A stretch of 64,000 bases of DNA from Pseudaminobacter soli (ex Li et al. 2025) (GCF_003012705.1 NZ_PXYL01000006.1:248001-312000), one strand, 5' to 3'; numbered from the stretch's first letter, positions 17,344 to 26,742 are shown. Notes: generated by a model not told the origin, from the sequence alone. A program made the numbers and translations.

Positions 17344-19986
17344 ATGAGCGAGCAAACCGTCGAAGGAACGCGGTTCTATCAGCGTGCGGGGGCGTATTTC
17401 GGGCCCGTCCTGGCAGTGGTAGTCACGGTGGGAGCCCTCTGGCTGTTCCACCAGATGACGGCCGGGCTGCGCCTTCACGACATCAAGTCGGCGCTGAGCG
17501 CGATGCCAACATGGGGCATCGGGCTCGCCCTGGTCGCCACCGCGATCAGCTATTGCGCGCTGGCAAGCTATGACATCGTCGCCTGCCACATCGTCGCTCC
17601 CGGCAAGGTGCCGTGGCACAACGCTGCCATGTCCGGCATGAGCGGCTACGCCTTTTCGAATTTCCTCGGCTTCCATCTCTTCACCGGAGGCGCGATCCGC
17701 TTCCGCACCTATTCCCGCAGCGGGCTCGATGCCGGCGAGATCGGACAGGTCGTCCTGCTGACGTGGATGGGGCTTTGGCTTGCCTTTGCCACCATTGTCG
17801 GCCTCGCGCTCATGGTGGATCCGGAGGGCATTCCTTTCCTGCAGATCATGCATGCTTCCGCCGACCGCGTGATCGGCTTCGGCATGATCGCAGCGCTGGT
17901 CGCGCTTTTCGTCATTGCCGGGCCGGAGGGGCGCGAGCTGCGGCTGTTCGCCTGGCGCATTCCCGTGCCGCGCCGCGGCATGCTGTTGCTGCAGCTGCTG
18001 GTCGGCGTCATCGATCTGCTGGCTTCCGCTGCTGTTCTTTACGTCCTGCTGCCTGCCGACGCACAGGCCGGGCCGGCCCTTTTCATCACGGTCTATATGA
18101 GCGCGGTGATCCTCGGCTCGATCAGCCATGTGCCGGGCGGCATTGGCGTGTTCGAAGCAACCCTCATTGGCGGCCTTGGGCTGCAGGGGCGTGCCGACAT
18201 ACTGGCGTCGCTACTGGCCTACCGGCTGATCTATTATTTCCTGCCCTTCGCGTTTGCCGTCGCGGCATTGGCCGCGGCCGAAACCGGCATCATGCGCGGC
18301 AAGCTGGCGGCCTGGTTCGTTGGCCCGAGCAAGGCGATCAGGGCCATGGTGCCGCTGGTGGCAGCCACCCTGGTGTTCATCTCCGGCGTGGTGCTGCTGT
18401 TCTCCGGCGCAACGCCCGGCATTCCGGATCGTCTGGAAATACTGGAGGACTGGCTGCCGCTGTCGGTTGTGGAATCTTCCCACTTCCTGGGCAGCCTCGC
18501 TGGCCTTGCCCTGCTGGTTGTCGCGCATGGTTTGCACCGGCGGCTTTTCTCGGCCTGGGTCGTGGCCGTCGCCATGCTCTTCGCCGGGTCGCTGCTGTCG
18601 ATGATCAAGGGGCTGGACTGGGAAGAGGCGCTTACGCTCGCCCTGTCAGCGGTGTTCCTGCTGCTGTCGCGCCAGGCCTTCTATCGCCGTACGCCGCAAC
18701 GCATCAGCCGCCTCTCGTGGGAGTGGTTGGCGCTTGTGGCGCTGGCGCTGGTCGCGACGACCTGGCTTGGCTTCTTCTCCTACAGCCATGTCGAATATTC
18801 CAACGAGCTGTTCTGGGAGTTTGCATGGCGCGGCGAGGCGCCGCGCTTCCTGCGCGCTACGGTCGGCCTGGTTGTGGCGGCGGTCGGCCTGGGCGTGGCG
18901 GTGGCGATCCATCGCCCGCCGGCGAAGACCAAGCGCCGTGACGAAACCGAGCCCGATGCCATCGCAGCCGTCATTGCGAACTCGCCCGATACCCAAACCA
19001 ACATCGCCTATCTTGGCGACAAGGAATTCCTCTGGTCGCCGGACGGTCAGGCGTTCCTTATGTATGCGCGAGCAGGGCGCTCGCTGGTGTCGATGGGCGA
19101 CCCGGTGGGCGATCCAGAGCAGGTCGAAGACCTCGTCTGGCAGTTCCGTGACATGGCCGATCGTGAGGCATCGCGTGCCGTGTTCTATGCCGTGCGGCCC
19201 GACAACCTGCCGCTCTACCTGGACATGGGCTATGCGCTGCTGAAGCTCGGCGAGGTGGCGCGCGTGGAATTGTCGAACTTCTCGCTGGAAGGGCCCAAGA
19301 ACCAGGAGCATCGCTACTCGGATCGGCGCGCGGCCAAGGAGGGCCTGGTGTTCGAGGTCATCCCGCGTGCGGACGTGCCCCCCATCATGGACGAGTTGCG
19401 GCACGTATCGGATGTCTGGCTGCAGGAAAAAGGCGGCAGCGAAAAGGGCTTTTCGCTCGGTCGCTTCGATCCGGACTACCTGTCGCATTTCGACATCGCG
19501 GTGATACGCGACACAACTAACGGAAATCGCATCGTCGCCTTTGCCAATATCTGGCGCAGCGGCTGCATGAACGAGATGTCGATCGACCTGATGCGCTACC
19601 TGCCCGGCGTGTCGAAGGTGCTGATGGACGCATTGTTCGTTCGTTTGCTGCTTTACGCCAAGGAGCAGGGATATCGCTGGTTCAACCTCGGCGCGGCACC
19701 GCTGTCGGGTCTTGCCGATCACGCGCTTGCCTCGCGCTGGAACCGCATGGCGACCTTCGTCTTCCGCCACGGCGACGATTTTTATCACTTCGAGGGCCTG
19801 CGGGCCTTCAAGCAGAAATTCTCGCCAGTATGGACGCCGCAATATCTGGCATGCCCGGGCGGCCTGAACATCCCGCAGGTGCTGCTCGATGTGAATTCCC
19901 TGATTTCGGGCGGCATCGGCCGGCTGATCGGGTCGAGTGCGCTGCGGCCCAAGCGTAAGCGCTCGAAAGCTACTCAGATGGCGTGA
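17344..19986 (+). CDS. mprF: Bifunctional lysylphosphatidylglycerol synthase/flippase (MprF/LpiA)
   Basis: Transfers lysine from Lys-tRNA to phosphatidylglycerol and flips the product outward, lowering surface charge; called LpiA (low-pH inducible) in rhizobia. It has about 880 residues. The N-terminal half (about 1-545) is a multi-helix flippase with SGYAFSNFLGFHLFTGGAIR and the SHVPGGIGVFEA motif. The C-terminal half (about 565-860) is the DUF2156 aminoacyl-transferase (LGDKEFLWSPDGQAFLMYA, WFNLGAAPLSGL). ATG 17344 is preferred; GGAGG at 17326-17330 is 13 bases upstream, so a TTG at 17332 or 17320 is possible. It opens a separate transcription unit after the degP terminator and is functionally linked to acvB. 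Confidence 0.93.
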   Translation: MSEQTVEGTRFYQRAGAYFGPVLAVVVTVGALWLFHQMTAGLRLHDIKSALSAMPTWGIGLALVATAISYCALASYDIVACHIVAPGKVPWHNAAMSGMSGYAFSNFLGFHLFTGGAIRFRTYSRSGLDAGEIGQVVLLTWMGLWLAFATIVGLALMVDPEGIPFLQIMHASADRVIGFGMIAALVALFVIAGPEGRELRLFAWRIPVPRRGMLLLQLLVGVIDLLASAAVLYVLLPADAQAGPALFITVYMSAVILGSISHVPGGIGVFEATLIGGLGLQGRADILASLLAYRLIYYFLPFAFAVAALAAAETGIMRGKLAAWFVGPSKAIRAMVPLVAATLVFISGVVLLFSGATPGIPDRLEILEDWLPLSVVESSHFLGSLAGLALLVVAHGLHRRLFSAWVVAVAMLFAGSLLSMIKGLDWEEALTLALSAVFLLLSRQAFYRRTPQRISRLSWEWLALVALALVATTWLGFFSYSHVEYSNELFWEFAWRGEAPRFLRATVGLVVAAVGLGVAVAIHRPPAKTKRRDETEPDAIAAVIANSPDTQTNIAYLGDKEFLWSPDGQAFLMYARAGRSLVSMGDPVGDPEQVEDLVWQFRDMADREASRAVFYAVRPDNLPLYLDMGYALLKLGEVARVELSNFSLEGPKNQEHRYSDRRAAKEGLVFEVIPRADVPPIMDELRHVSDVWLQEKGGSEKGFSLGRFDPDYLSHFDIAVIRDTTNGNRIVAFANIWRSGCMNEMSIDLMRYLPGVSKVLMDALFVRLLLYAKEQGYRWFNLGAAPLSGLADHALASRWNRMATFVFRHGDDFYHFEGLRAFKQKFSPVWTPQYLACPGGLNIPQVLLDVNSLISGGIGRLIGSSALRPKRKRSKATQMA

Positions 19987-19998
19987 CTTGAGGGCTTC

Positions 19999-20038
19999 GC
20001 CGCTCCGGCTCCCATCAGCCGTCGGAGCCGGAAGCGGC
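19999..20038. terminator. Convergent hairpin between mprF and the DUF1428 gene
   Basis: GCCGC-T-CCGGCTCC 19999-20012 pairs with GGAGCCGG-AA-GCGGC 20024-20038 around an 11-base loop. It lies between two converging genes and could terminate both; T runs are lacking. Confidence 0.45.
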
Positions 20039-20047
20039 ACAGGCTTG

Positions 20048-20401
20048 CTAGAGCCCCATGAAACTCTCGAACCCGCCATAAATCATTCGTTTGCCATCGA
20101 AGGGCATGTTCTGCATCGAGCCCTTGAGACGCGGGTCGGCCACCACCTGCTCGTTGATGGCGTCGCGATCGGCCCGCGAGGCATAGACGATCCAGGAAAA
20201 CACCACGACTTCATCCTCCTTGGCCTGCACGGCCCGGGGAAATGAAGTCAGCTGGCCATAGGGAACGTCGTCGCCGATGCACTCGACATAGGCGAGCGCG
20301 CCGTATTCCTTCCAGATGTCGCCGGCCGTCCGCGCCAGCGACTTATAGGCTTCGATATTCTGCCTGGGGACCGCGACTACGAAGCCGTCGACATAGCTCA
20401 T
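20048..20401 (-). CDS. DUF1428 domain protein (YbaA-like)
   Basis: A 117-residue cytoplasmic protein that fills the whole DUF1428 domain, an alpha/beta-barrel dimer fold of unknown function related to E. coli YbaA. It starts MSYVDGFVVAVP with GAGGAGAAG upstream of ATG 20401. Family marks are YKSLARTAGDIWKEYGALAY, YVECIGDD and the C-terminal GKRMIYGGFESF. It is monocistronic and converges on mprF. No substrate is known for the family. Confidence 0.88.
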   Translation of the reverse strand: MSYVDGFVVAVPRQNIEAYKSLARTAGDIWKEYGALAYVECIGDDVPYGQLTSFPRAVQAKEDEVVVFSWIVYASRADRDAINEQVVADPRLKGSMQNMPFDGKRMIYGGFESFMGL

Positions 20402-20622
20402 TTCGCTTCTCCTCTCGTTGACATTGACTGCCTGGCAAGGACGAATGGAGCGATGCTGATCCGACAGCCAGTCAGAGATTTAAAAACGGCGTCTTTGCCG
20501 GTACGGTTCACGACCTCACGATTGGACGCAGAAAAAAGCTTAAGCGGGTTGTCGGATTTGCAACCGTCCGTTCGTCACTATGAGAGCCGCCTACGGCAAA
20601 ACCGAACAACAGGAGTTTCGCA

Positions 20623-21057
20623 ATGTCCGAAGCAACCGCACAGACCATGGAGAATCCGGCCCCGAAAGTGCATGGCGGCCTCGTCGCCTATCTGCAGGTC
20701 GACGGTGCCCACAAGGCGGCCGAATTCTACCAGCGCGCCTTCGGCGCCGAGACCGCATTCGCCTATCCGTCGGACGAGAAGGGTCGGACCATGCACGTCC
20801 ACCTCTACGTCAACGGAAGTTCCCTGATGCTCGGTGATCCGTTTCCTGAGCATGGCCACCCGAGCGTGCCGCCGCAGGGCTATACGATGCAGCTCGTACT
20901 GGGCGACGACGTCGATGCCTGGTGGAAGCGGGCTGTCGAGGCCGGCTGCGAGGTGGTCGTGCCGCTCGGTGACATGTTCTGGGGCGACCGCTGGGGCCTG
21001 CTGCGCGATCCTTTCGGCGTCAACTGGGGAATGAACTCGCCGGTCAAGAAAGGCTAA
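20623..21057 (+). CDS. VOC-family (PhnB/glyoxalase-like) protein
   Basis: A 144-residue single-chain vicinal-oxygen-chelate protein of the PhnB/YkcA-like group. CAGGAG precedes ATG 20623. The two beta-alpha-beta-beta-beta modules are visible as LVAYLQVDGAHKAAEFYQRA and MQLVLGDDVDAWWKRAVEAG, followed by DMFWGDRWGLLRDPFGVNW, the usual C-terminal signature. Metal-binding positions are only partly recognisable, so catalytic activity is uncertain. It is monocistronic and divergent from the DUF1428 gene; the 220-base gap holds no other gene. A GC-rich hairpin at 21077-21104 follows the stop without a T run. Confidence 0.88.
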   Translation: MSEATAQTMENPAPKVHGGLVAYLQVDGAHKAAEFYQRAFGAETAFAYPSDEKGRTMHVHLYVNGSSLMLGDPFPEHGHPSVPPQGYTMQLVLGDDVDAWWKRAVEAGCEVVVPLGDMFWGDRWGLLRDPFGVNWGMNSPVKKG

Positions 21058-21144
21058 GTCGACGTTGTCGGCATTCTGCCGTCGGCCTTTTCGGGCCGGC
21101 GGCAAGAGCTTCCGAAGGGCTTCGATAGCTCTTTTCGCGCGAGC

Positions 21145-21786
21145 TTAAAGGGGGCCGGGCAATGCGGCCCTGGCGCGCAACTCCAGTTCCTTCTCGTGAT
21201 GCCGGAAGAACAGATAGCCGGCGATCACCAGGACGACCGCCCCGATAAGCAGTATCGCGCTGACCGGGCCGGCGACGGCTCTGATGCGCTCGCCGAAGAA
21301 ATACGCTCCGCAGCCGAACAGGATTGCCCAGCAAATGCCGCCCGCGGCATTCATCAGCAGGAAATGCGGCCAATTCATCCGGTTGGCTCCGGCAAGCACC
21401 GCCGCAAAGGCGCGCAGAAAGGCGACGAAGCGCCCGAAGAAGACGATTTTGCCGCCGTGCTTGAGGAACATGTATTGGCCGACCTTGAGCCGGCCTTCGT
21501 CGAGGCGAATGTAACGGCCATATTTGGTCAGCAGTTTCAGGCCGATCGTATGGCCGATCAGGTAGCCGATATTGTCGCCGATGATGGCGCCGGCCGACGC
21601 AATGGCGATCACATGCACCAGGTCGATGTGATGGGTCGCGCCGGCATAGAGGGAGGCCGATACCAGCGCCGTTTCGCCGGGCATGGGAATTCCCATGCTC
21701 TCGCCCATGACCACGAAGAAGAGCACCCAGAGCCCATAGCTGTGTATCAGTTGGTGGAGCAACTCCGGTGAAAGGATATCGGGCAT
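21145..21786 (-). CDS. DedA-family membrane protein
   Basis: Inner-membrane protein of 213 residues in the DedA (SNARE-associated/VTT) family. Members support undecaprenyl-phosphate or phospholipid translocation and membrane homeostasis. Family marks are the re-entrant helix region GESMGIPMPGETALVSAS, the GDNIGYLIG glycine motif and GRFVAFLRAFAAVLAGANRM, whose arginines are functionally important in characterised members. Four to five membrane segments are apparent, and the tail is basic (FFRHHEKELELRARA). It stands alone. The 247-base gap upstream contains no gene I can support. Confidence 0.9.
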   Translation of the reverse strand: MPDILSPELLHQLIHSYGLWVLFFVVMGESMGIPMPGETALVSASLYAGATHHIDLVHVIAIASAGAIIGDNIGYLIGHTIGLKLLTKYGRYIRLDEGRLKVGQYMFLKHGGKIVFFGRFVAFLRAFAAVLAGANRMNWPHFLLMNAAGGICWAILFGCGAYFFGERIRAVAGPVSAILLIGAVVLVIAGYLFFRHHEKELELRARAALPGPL

Positions 21787-22033
21787 TTGGGTTACGCTGC
21801 GAGCCTGGTTGGAAAGTTAGAATGCCTGCGCCGGCCTTAGGTTGCGGCCCGCCCGGATATGAAGCGCGACGGGAAAGGCATGATCATGACTTTTTCCATC
21901 GTATCGCAAAGATAATTTGATCCCTTTGCGCCGATTTCGCCTGACATCTCAATGGGTGCGCGCCGGTTCCGCCCGGTGACGCCCAAAAGTTGATGTGCTA
22001 TCTAGCTCGCATCGATAACAGGAGAGGTCTTCG

Positions 22034-22345
22034 ATGAAAATACGCTTGTCTTTGGCCGCCACCCTGGCGCTGACGACTCTTGCGCTCGCCGGGTGCAACA
22101 CGCCGGGGGAACGTGCCGTTGGTGGCGGCGCTATCGGCGCGGGCGTTGGCGCCCTGGCAGGGCAGGCCATCGGTGGGAACACGGGGAGCACAGTTGCAGG
22201 CGCCCTGATCGGCGGCGCTGCGGGTGCAGCGATCGGTGCGTCGACTGCGCCCAACATGTGCGTCTATCAGCAGTTCGACAAGCGCGGCCGTCCGCTTTAC
22301 GACCGCTACGGCAACCCGCGCACCTATCAGGCGCCCTGCCGCTAA
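22034..22345 (+). CDS. Glycine-zipper outer-membrane lipoprotein (paralogue of 57172-57417)
   Basis: A 103-residue predicted lipoprotein: signal peptide with lipobox LALAGC (Cys21), then a glycine-zipper segment (about 29-75) of GxxxG repeats able to insert in membranes. The C-terminus has the shape C-x-Y ... D-x-x-GRPLYDRYGNPRTYQAPCR, with two cysteines that may pair. AGGAGAGG precedes ATG 22034. The layout matches the lipoprotein at 57172-57417, including the C-terminal Cys/Tyr/Gly pattern. Similar rhizobial proteins are often annotated as 'glycine zipper domain' or 17 kDa-antigen-like; the function is unknown. Its terminator hairpin lies inside the 3' end of the convergent RND gene. Confidence 0.85.
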   Translation: MKIRLSLAATLALTTLALAGCNTPGERAVGGGAIGAGVGALAGQAIGGNTGSTVAGALIGGAAGAAIGASTAPNMCVYQQFDKRGRPLYDRYGNPRTYQAPCR

Positions 22346-22375
22346 TATGTTGATGGCCACATAGGCTGGCCAATC

Positions 22376-25300
22376 TCAGTTCTTGCCGCCCGCTGCTTCC
22401 GTTGAAGCGGCGGGCGTTTCCTTATCTGCTGCCGTTTCAGCCCCCTTGTGCCGGAACCGGGCAAGTCGGGCCGAAGCCCATTCGCTGAAAATCTCCATGT
22501 AGAGATATGTCACCGGCGTGGTGAACAGCGTGAGGGCCTGCGATACAATCAGGCCGCCCACCACGGCAACGCCTAGCGGCTGGCGCAAATCGGCGCCGGC
22601 GCCTATGCCCACCGCAATGGGAAGCGTCACCAACAAGGCTGCCATCGTGGTCATCATGATCGGCCGGAAGCGCAGCACCGCCGCTTCATAGATAGCCTCT
22701 TCGGCGGACTTGCCCTCGATGCGCACCCGCTCCAGCGCAAAGTCCACCATCATGATCGCGTTCTTCTTCACGATGCCGATCAGCATCAGCAGGCCGATGA
22801 TCGCCATCATCGTCAGGTCGAAGCCGAATATGTTCAGGAAGAACAGCGCACCGACGCTGGCCGACGGCAGTGTGAGTAGGATGGTGATCGGATGCACGAA
22901 GCTCTCATAGAGCACGCCCAGCACCACATAGACCGCAAACAGCGCCGCGATGATCAGCATGGGCTGCGTCGACAGCGACGCCTGGAATTCATGCGCCGTG
23001 CCCTGGAAGGTGGGGGTGATGGTGTCCGGCATGCCCATCTGGGCTGCAGCCTTGTTGATGGAGTCCACCGCCTGGCCAAGCGACACGCCCGGTGCCAGGT
23101 TGAACGAAAGCGTAACCGAGGGGAACTGGCCCTGATGGTTGACCGCGATCGTCGTCGGTGCCGGCTCGAGCGTCGCGAACTGGCTGATGGGGATCAGCTT
23201 GCCGCCGGTTCCATGCACGTAGATGCGTGAAAGCGCTGAGACATCCGTCTGGTACTGCGGGGCAACCTGCAGGACGATGTGATAGGTGTTGAGCGGCCCG
23301 TAGAGCTGGGTGACGAAGGGCTGGCCGAAGGCGTCGTAGAGCGTCTGCTCGATTTCGGTCACGTTGACGCCGAGGCGGGCTGCGTTGTCCCGGTTGATCT
23401 TGATCATCAGTTGCGAGCTGCCGGTCTGCTGGTCGCTTGCCACGTCCTGAAGGCCGGGAATGGTCTTCAGCTTGGCCAGCATCTTTGGGCCCCATTCGTT
23501 GAGCTCATCCAGGTTGATGTCCTGCAGCGTGTACTGGTACTGCGTCGCGGTCAGGCGCGCGCCGATCTGGATGTTCTGGATGGACTGCAGGAATGTTGTC
23601 ACGCCGGGTACCCCGGCGAGCTTTGGCCGCAGGCGCTGGATGAACTGACTCGCCGTTCCGATGCGCTCGCTGTAGGGCTTGAGCTGGATGAATATGCGCC
23701 CGTTGTTCAGGCCGGAACTCGAGCTGCCGCCGATCGAGGAGCCGAAAGCCTGGACGTCCGGGTCCTGCGCGATGATGCGCGCCACGGCCTCCTGCCGGCT
23801 CGCCATGCCTTCGAACGAGATATCCTGGTCGGCCTGCGTAAAGCCGAAGACCAGGCCCGTATCCTCCTGCGGGAAAAAGCCCTTCGGCATGGAATAGAAC
23901 ATCCATGCCGAAACGACGATCAGCAGGAGGTTCAAGGTCATGGTGGCGCGCCGGTGCCGCAGGGTGAAGTGCAGGCCCCGCTCATATACATCGAGCATGT
24001 ATTGGAAGCCGCGCTCGCTCCATTGGTAGATCCGACCGTGCTTCTCTTCCTTCGGGTTTTGGAGCACCAGCGAGGCCATCATCGGCGACAGCGTCAGCGC
24101 AATCACCGCCGACAGGATCACCGCAAGCGTCACCACCATGCCGAACTCGTGGAACAGGCGGCCCACGATGCCGCTCATGAACAGGATGGGGATGAAGACG
24201 GCCACGAGAGACACCGTGATCGACACGATGGTGAAGCCGATTTCCTTCGCACCGAGCAGCGCGGCGGTGACGCGATCGTGCCCCGCTTCGAGATAGCGGT
24301 AGATGTTCTCCAGCATGACGATGGCGTCGTCGACGACAAGTCCGGCGGCAAGCGTCAGCGCCATCAGGGACAGGTTGTCGAGGCTGTAGCCTAATATGTA
24401 CATGAGGCCAAATGTGCCGACCAGCGACAGCGGAACGGTCACGCTTGGGATCAATGTCGCCCAGACATTGCGCAGGAACAGGAAGATCACCAGCACAACG
24501 AGTACGACGGCCGCGAGCAGCGTCAGCTTGACGTCGGTGAAGCTCTCGCGGATCGACGACGACCGGTCGCTGATGATCGAAAGATTGATCGAAGGCGGGA
24601 TGCCGGCCTGCAACTGGGGCAGGGTCGCCTTGATCTGGTCCACCAGCTGGATCGTATTTGCGCCGGGCTGGCGCCAGATGCCGATCATCTCACCGCGCGT
24701 CGTCCCAACCCAACTCGCCTGAAGCGGGCTCTCGGATCCTGCGGTGACCGTGGCGATATCATCGAGCCGAACGGGCGCCCCGTCGCGATAGGCCACGACC
24801 GAACGTCCGATCTCCTTCGTGTCGAAAAGCTGTCCGTTGGTGGCGATCTGGTAGGATTGTTGCGGCCCTTGCAGCGTGCCCACCGGCAGGTCGGCGGTGA
24901 GGCTGGCGATCGAATTGGCCACGTCATCGAGCCCGATGCCGCGCGCGGCCAGCGCCAGCGGATTGACGCTGACGGTTGGCGCATATTTCTGCTCCCCGAA
25001 GATCAGAACCTGACCGACGCCGGGGATGGCGGAAATCTGCTGCGCAATGTTCAGGTCGGCATATTGGTCGAGTTGCGTGAGCGGCATGACGGACGAGGTC
25101 ATCCCGAGAATGAGGATCGGGTGATCCGCCGGGTTCACCTTCCTGTAGGTGGGGGGCGTCGGCAGATTCTTCGGCAGCGAGCCTCCGGCCGCATTGATTG
25201 CGGACTGCACGTCGCTGGCCGCCCCGTCGATGTTGCGCGAAAGGTCGAACTGAAGCGTTATCAGCGTGTTGCCGAGTGTGCTCGACGAAGTGATCTGGTT

Positions 25301-25531
25301 GACGCCGGGCAGATCGGCGAATTGCCGCTCGAGCGGCTGTGCGACCGAGGCGGCCATCGTTTGCGGGTCGGCGCCAGGCAGGCTGGCCGACACCGAGATA
25401 GTGGGAGAGTCGATCGTGGGCAGCGCCGACACGGGCAGCAGGTAGTAGCCGACGACACCGCCCACCAACAATGCCAGCATGAGAAGGAAAGTGGCGATCG
25501 GCCGCGCAATGAAAGGCGCGGAAATGTTCAT
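22376..25531 (-). CDS. RND multidrug efflux permease (HAE-1, MdtB/MuxB-like)
   Basis: Inner-membrane proton/drug antiporter of the AcrB superfamily, 1051 residues, full length. Twelve membrane helices in two repeats; TM1 follows FIARPIATFLLMLALLVGG. The TM4 proton-relay aspartates are in GLVVDDAIVMLENIYRY and the TM10 lysine lies in LIGIVKKNAIMMVDFA. Two large periplasmic porter loops are present. It resembles the MdtB/MdtC group more than AcrB by the N-terminal LPVSALPTIDSPTISVSASLPG. Its ATG overlaps the adaptor stop by four bases (ATGA), so the two are translationally coupled. No outer-membrane channel gene is linked, and the substrate is unknown. Confidence 0.93.
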   Translation of the reverse strand: MNISAPFIARPIATFLLMLALLVGGVVGYYLLPVSALPTIDSPTISVSASLPGADPQTMAASVAQPLERQFADLPGVNQITSSSTLGNTLITLQFDLSRNIDGAASDVQSAINAAGGSLPKNLPTPPTYRKVNPADHPILILGMTSSVMPLTQLDQYADLNIAQQISAIPGVGQVLIFGEQKYAPTVSVNPLALAARGIGLDDVANSIASLTADLPVGTLQGPQQSYQIATNGQLFDTKEIGRSVVAYRDGAPVRLDDIATVTAGSESPLQASWVGTTRGEMIGIWRQPGANTIQLVDQIKATLPQLQAGIPPSINLSIISDRSSSIRESFTDVKLTLLAAVVLVVLVIFLFLRNVWATLIPSVTVPLSLVGTFGLMYILGYSLDNLSLMALTLAAGLVVDDAIVMLENIYRYLEAGHDRVTAALLGAKEIGFTIVSITVSLVAVFIPILFMSGIVGRLFHEFGMVVTLAVILSAVIALTLSPMMASLVLQNPKEEKHGRIYQWSERGFQYMLDVYERGLHFTLRHRRATMTLNLLLIVVSAWMFYSMPKGFFPQEDTGLVFGFTQADQDISFEGMASRQEAVARIIAQDPDVQAFGSSIGGSSSSGLNNGRIFIQLKPYSERIGTASQFIQRLRPKLAGVPGVTTFLQSIQNIQIGARLTATQYQYTLQDINLDELNEWGPKMLAKLKTIPGLQDVASDQQTGSSQLMIKINRDNAARLGVNVTEIEQTLYDAFGQPFVTQLYGPLNTYHIVLQVAPQYQTDVSALSRIYVHGTGGKLIPISQFATLEPAPTTIAVNHQGQFPSVTLSFNLAPGVSLGQAVDSINKAAAQMGMPDTITPTFQGTAHEFQASLSTQPMLIIAALFAVYVVLGVLYESFVHPITILLTLPSASVGALFFLNIFGFDLTMMAIIGLLMLIGIVKKNAIMMVDFALERVRIEGKSAEEAIYEAAVLRFRPIMMTTMAALLVTLPIAVGIGAGADLRQPLGVAVVGGLIVSQALTLFTTPVTYLYMEIFSEWASARLARFRHKGAETAADKETPAASTEAAGGKN
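22387..22419 (+). terminator. Terminator hairpin inside the 3' end of the RND permease gene
   Basis: CGCCCGCTGCTTC 22387-22399 pairs with GAAGCGGCGGGCG 22404-22416 (one G-T wobble), loop CGTT, then TTTCCTTAT on the + strand. It would terminate the lipoprotein transcript while encoding the last residues of the opposing permease. Confidence 0.6.
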
Positions 25532-26721
25532 TGGGTTGCCACTCCGCCAGGTTCTGCCGGGGTGGCCGACGCGATCCCGGTATTATTGTTGGCGATGGCC
25601 ACGGCGGCGCCGGGCGTAAGCCTGGATTGACCCACAGTGACGACCTGCTCGCCCTCGGTGAGGCCCGAGCCGATCAGCGAGACGTTGTCCTCCGTCTGCG
25701 TGACGGTCACCGGCCGCACCTCGACCGTATCGTCGGGTTTCACCACATAGACGAATGTGCCCTTCGGACCGGTCTGCACTGCGGCGCTGGACACGGTGAT
25801 GCCGTTCTCGACCGTCTCGACCACGAGATGCGCATTGACGAACTGGCCCGGCCACAGCGCTTCGTCCTTGTTGGGGAACCTCGCCTTGAGTTTTACCGTA
25901 CCGCTCGCCTGGTCGACCTGGTTGTCGACGAGTTCCAGCGTGCCTTGTGCGATCTGTTTCTGGTCGGCAGGGTCATAGGCGAGGACCGTGAGCTTGCCTT
26001 TGCTCATGGCGCTGCGCACGCGCGGGATGTCAGTCTCGGGAATGGTGAACACGACGTAGATCGGCTTGATCTGGGTGACCACGACGAGCGTGCCGGAATT
26101 CGCCTGGACGAGGTTGCCGAGGTCGATCTGCCTGATGCCTGTTATCCCGTCGATGGGCGAGCGGATGGAAGCATATTCGACGTTCAGCTTGGTTGCGTCG
26201 ATCATGGCCTTGTCGCCGGCAATGATCGCTTCGTCCGCCGCCACCGTCGCCTTCTGGGTGGCCACTTGCTGCTCTGGCGCGAAAGAACGCTTGAGCAGAT
26301 CGGAATAGCGGACAAGGTCCTTCTGTGCGTTGACGAGATTGGCCTGGTCCTTGGCGAGGCTTGCCTGGGCCTGGTCAAGCGCCGCCTGGAATGGGCGGAC
26401 GTCGAGCTGGATGAGGAGATCGCCGGGCTTGACCTCCTGGCCTTCCTTGAAATTTACGTTGACGACATTGCCTTCCACTCGGCTTTTGACGTCCACGGTA
26501 TTATAGGCGGTGACCGCGCCCAGCCCGCGGATGATGACCGGCGTGTTCTTGGTGCCGGCGGTTACCGTCATCACCGGGACAGGTGCGGGCGCAGTACGGG
26601 CCGCCGCCGTGGTGGCGGAAGAACCGCCGCGCATGGTGTTGTTGTGGAAGGCCACAAATCCGACGCTGACACCGACGATGGCAGCAGCGCACCAGATCAT
26701 GATTTTGAGCAGTTTTCCCAT
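25528..26721 (-). CDS. RND periplasmic adaptor (membrane fusion protein, MdtA-like)
   Basis: A 397-residue adaptor bridging the permease at 22376-25531 to an outer-membrane channel. It has an N-terminal membrane anchor (about 5-26, IMIWCAAAIVGVSVGFVAF), a short Ala/Thr/Pro spacer, then the biotinyl-lipoyl half-domain (VDVKSRVEGNVVNVNFKEGQEV), an alpha-helical hairpin (about 115-185), the second lipoyl half (IRSPIDGITGIRQIDLGNLV) and the beta-barrel and membrane-proximal domains. First gene of the two-gene operon. The region ahead of it has several inverted repeats that may include an operator; no regulator gene is adjacent. Confidence 0.92.
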   Translation of the reverse strand: MGKLLKIMIWCAAAIVGVSVGFVAFHNNTMRGGSSATTAAARTAPAPVPVMTVTAGTKNTPVIIRGLGAVTAYNTVDVKSRVEGNVVNVNFKEGQEVKPGDLLIQLDVRPFQAALDQAQASLAKDQANLVNAQKDLVRYSDLLKRSFAPEQQVATQKATVAADEAIIAGDKAMIDATKLNVEYASIRSPIDGITGIRQIDLGNLVQANSGTLVVVTQIKPIYVVFTIPETDIPRVRSAMSKGKLTVLAYDPADQKQIAQGTLELVDNQVDQASGTVKLKARFPNKDEALWPGQFVNAHLVVETVENGITVSSAAVQTGPKGTFVYVVKPDDTVEVRPVTVTQTEDNVSLIGSGLTEGEQVVTVGQSRLTPGAAVAIANNNTGIASATPAEPGGVATQ

Positions 26722-26742
26722 CCGCCAGGAGCACTTTCAGGT

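Noticed and set aside
23279-24394. Long + strand frame (about 371 codons) antisense to the RND permease
   Set aside because: Composition dominated by Asp/His/Arg with no recognisable fold, typical of antisense frames in GC-rich DNA.
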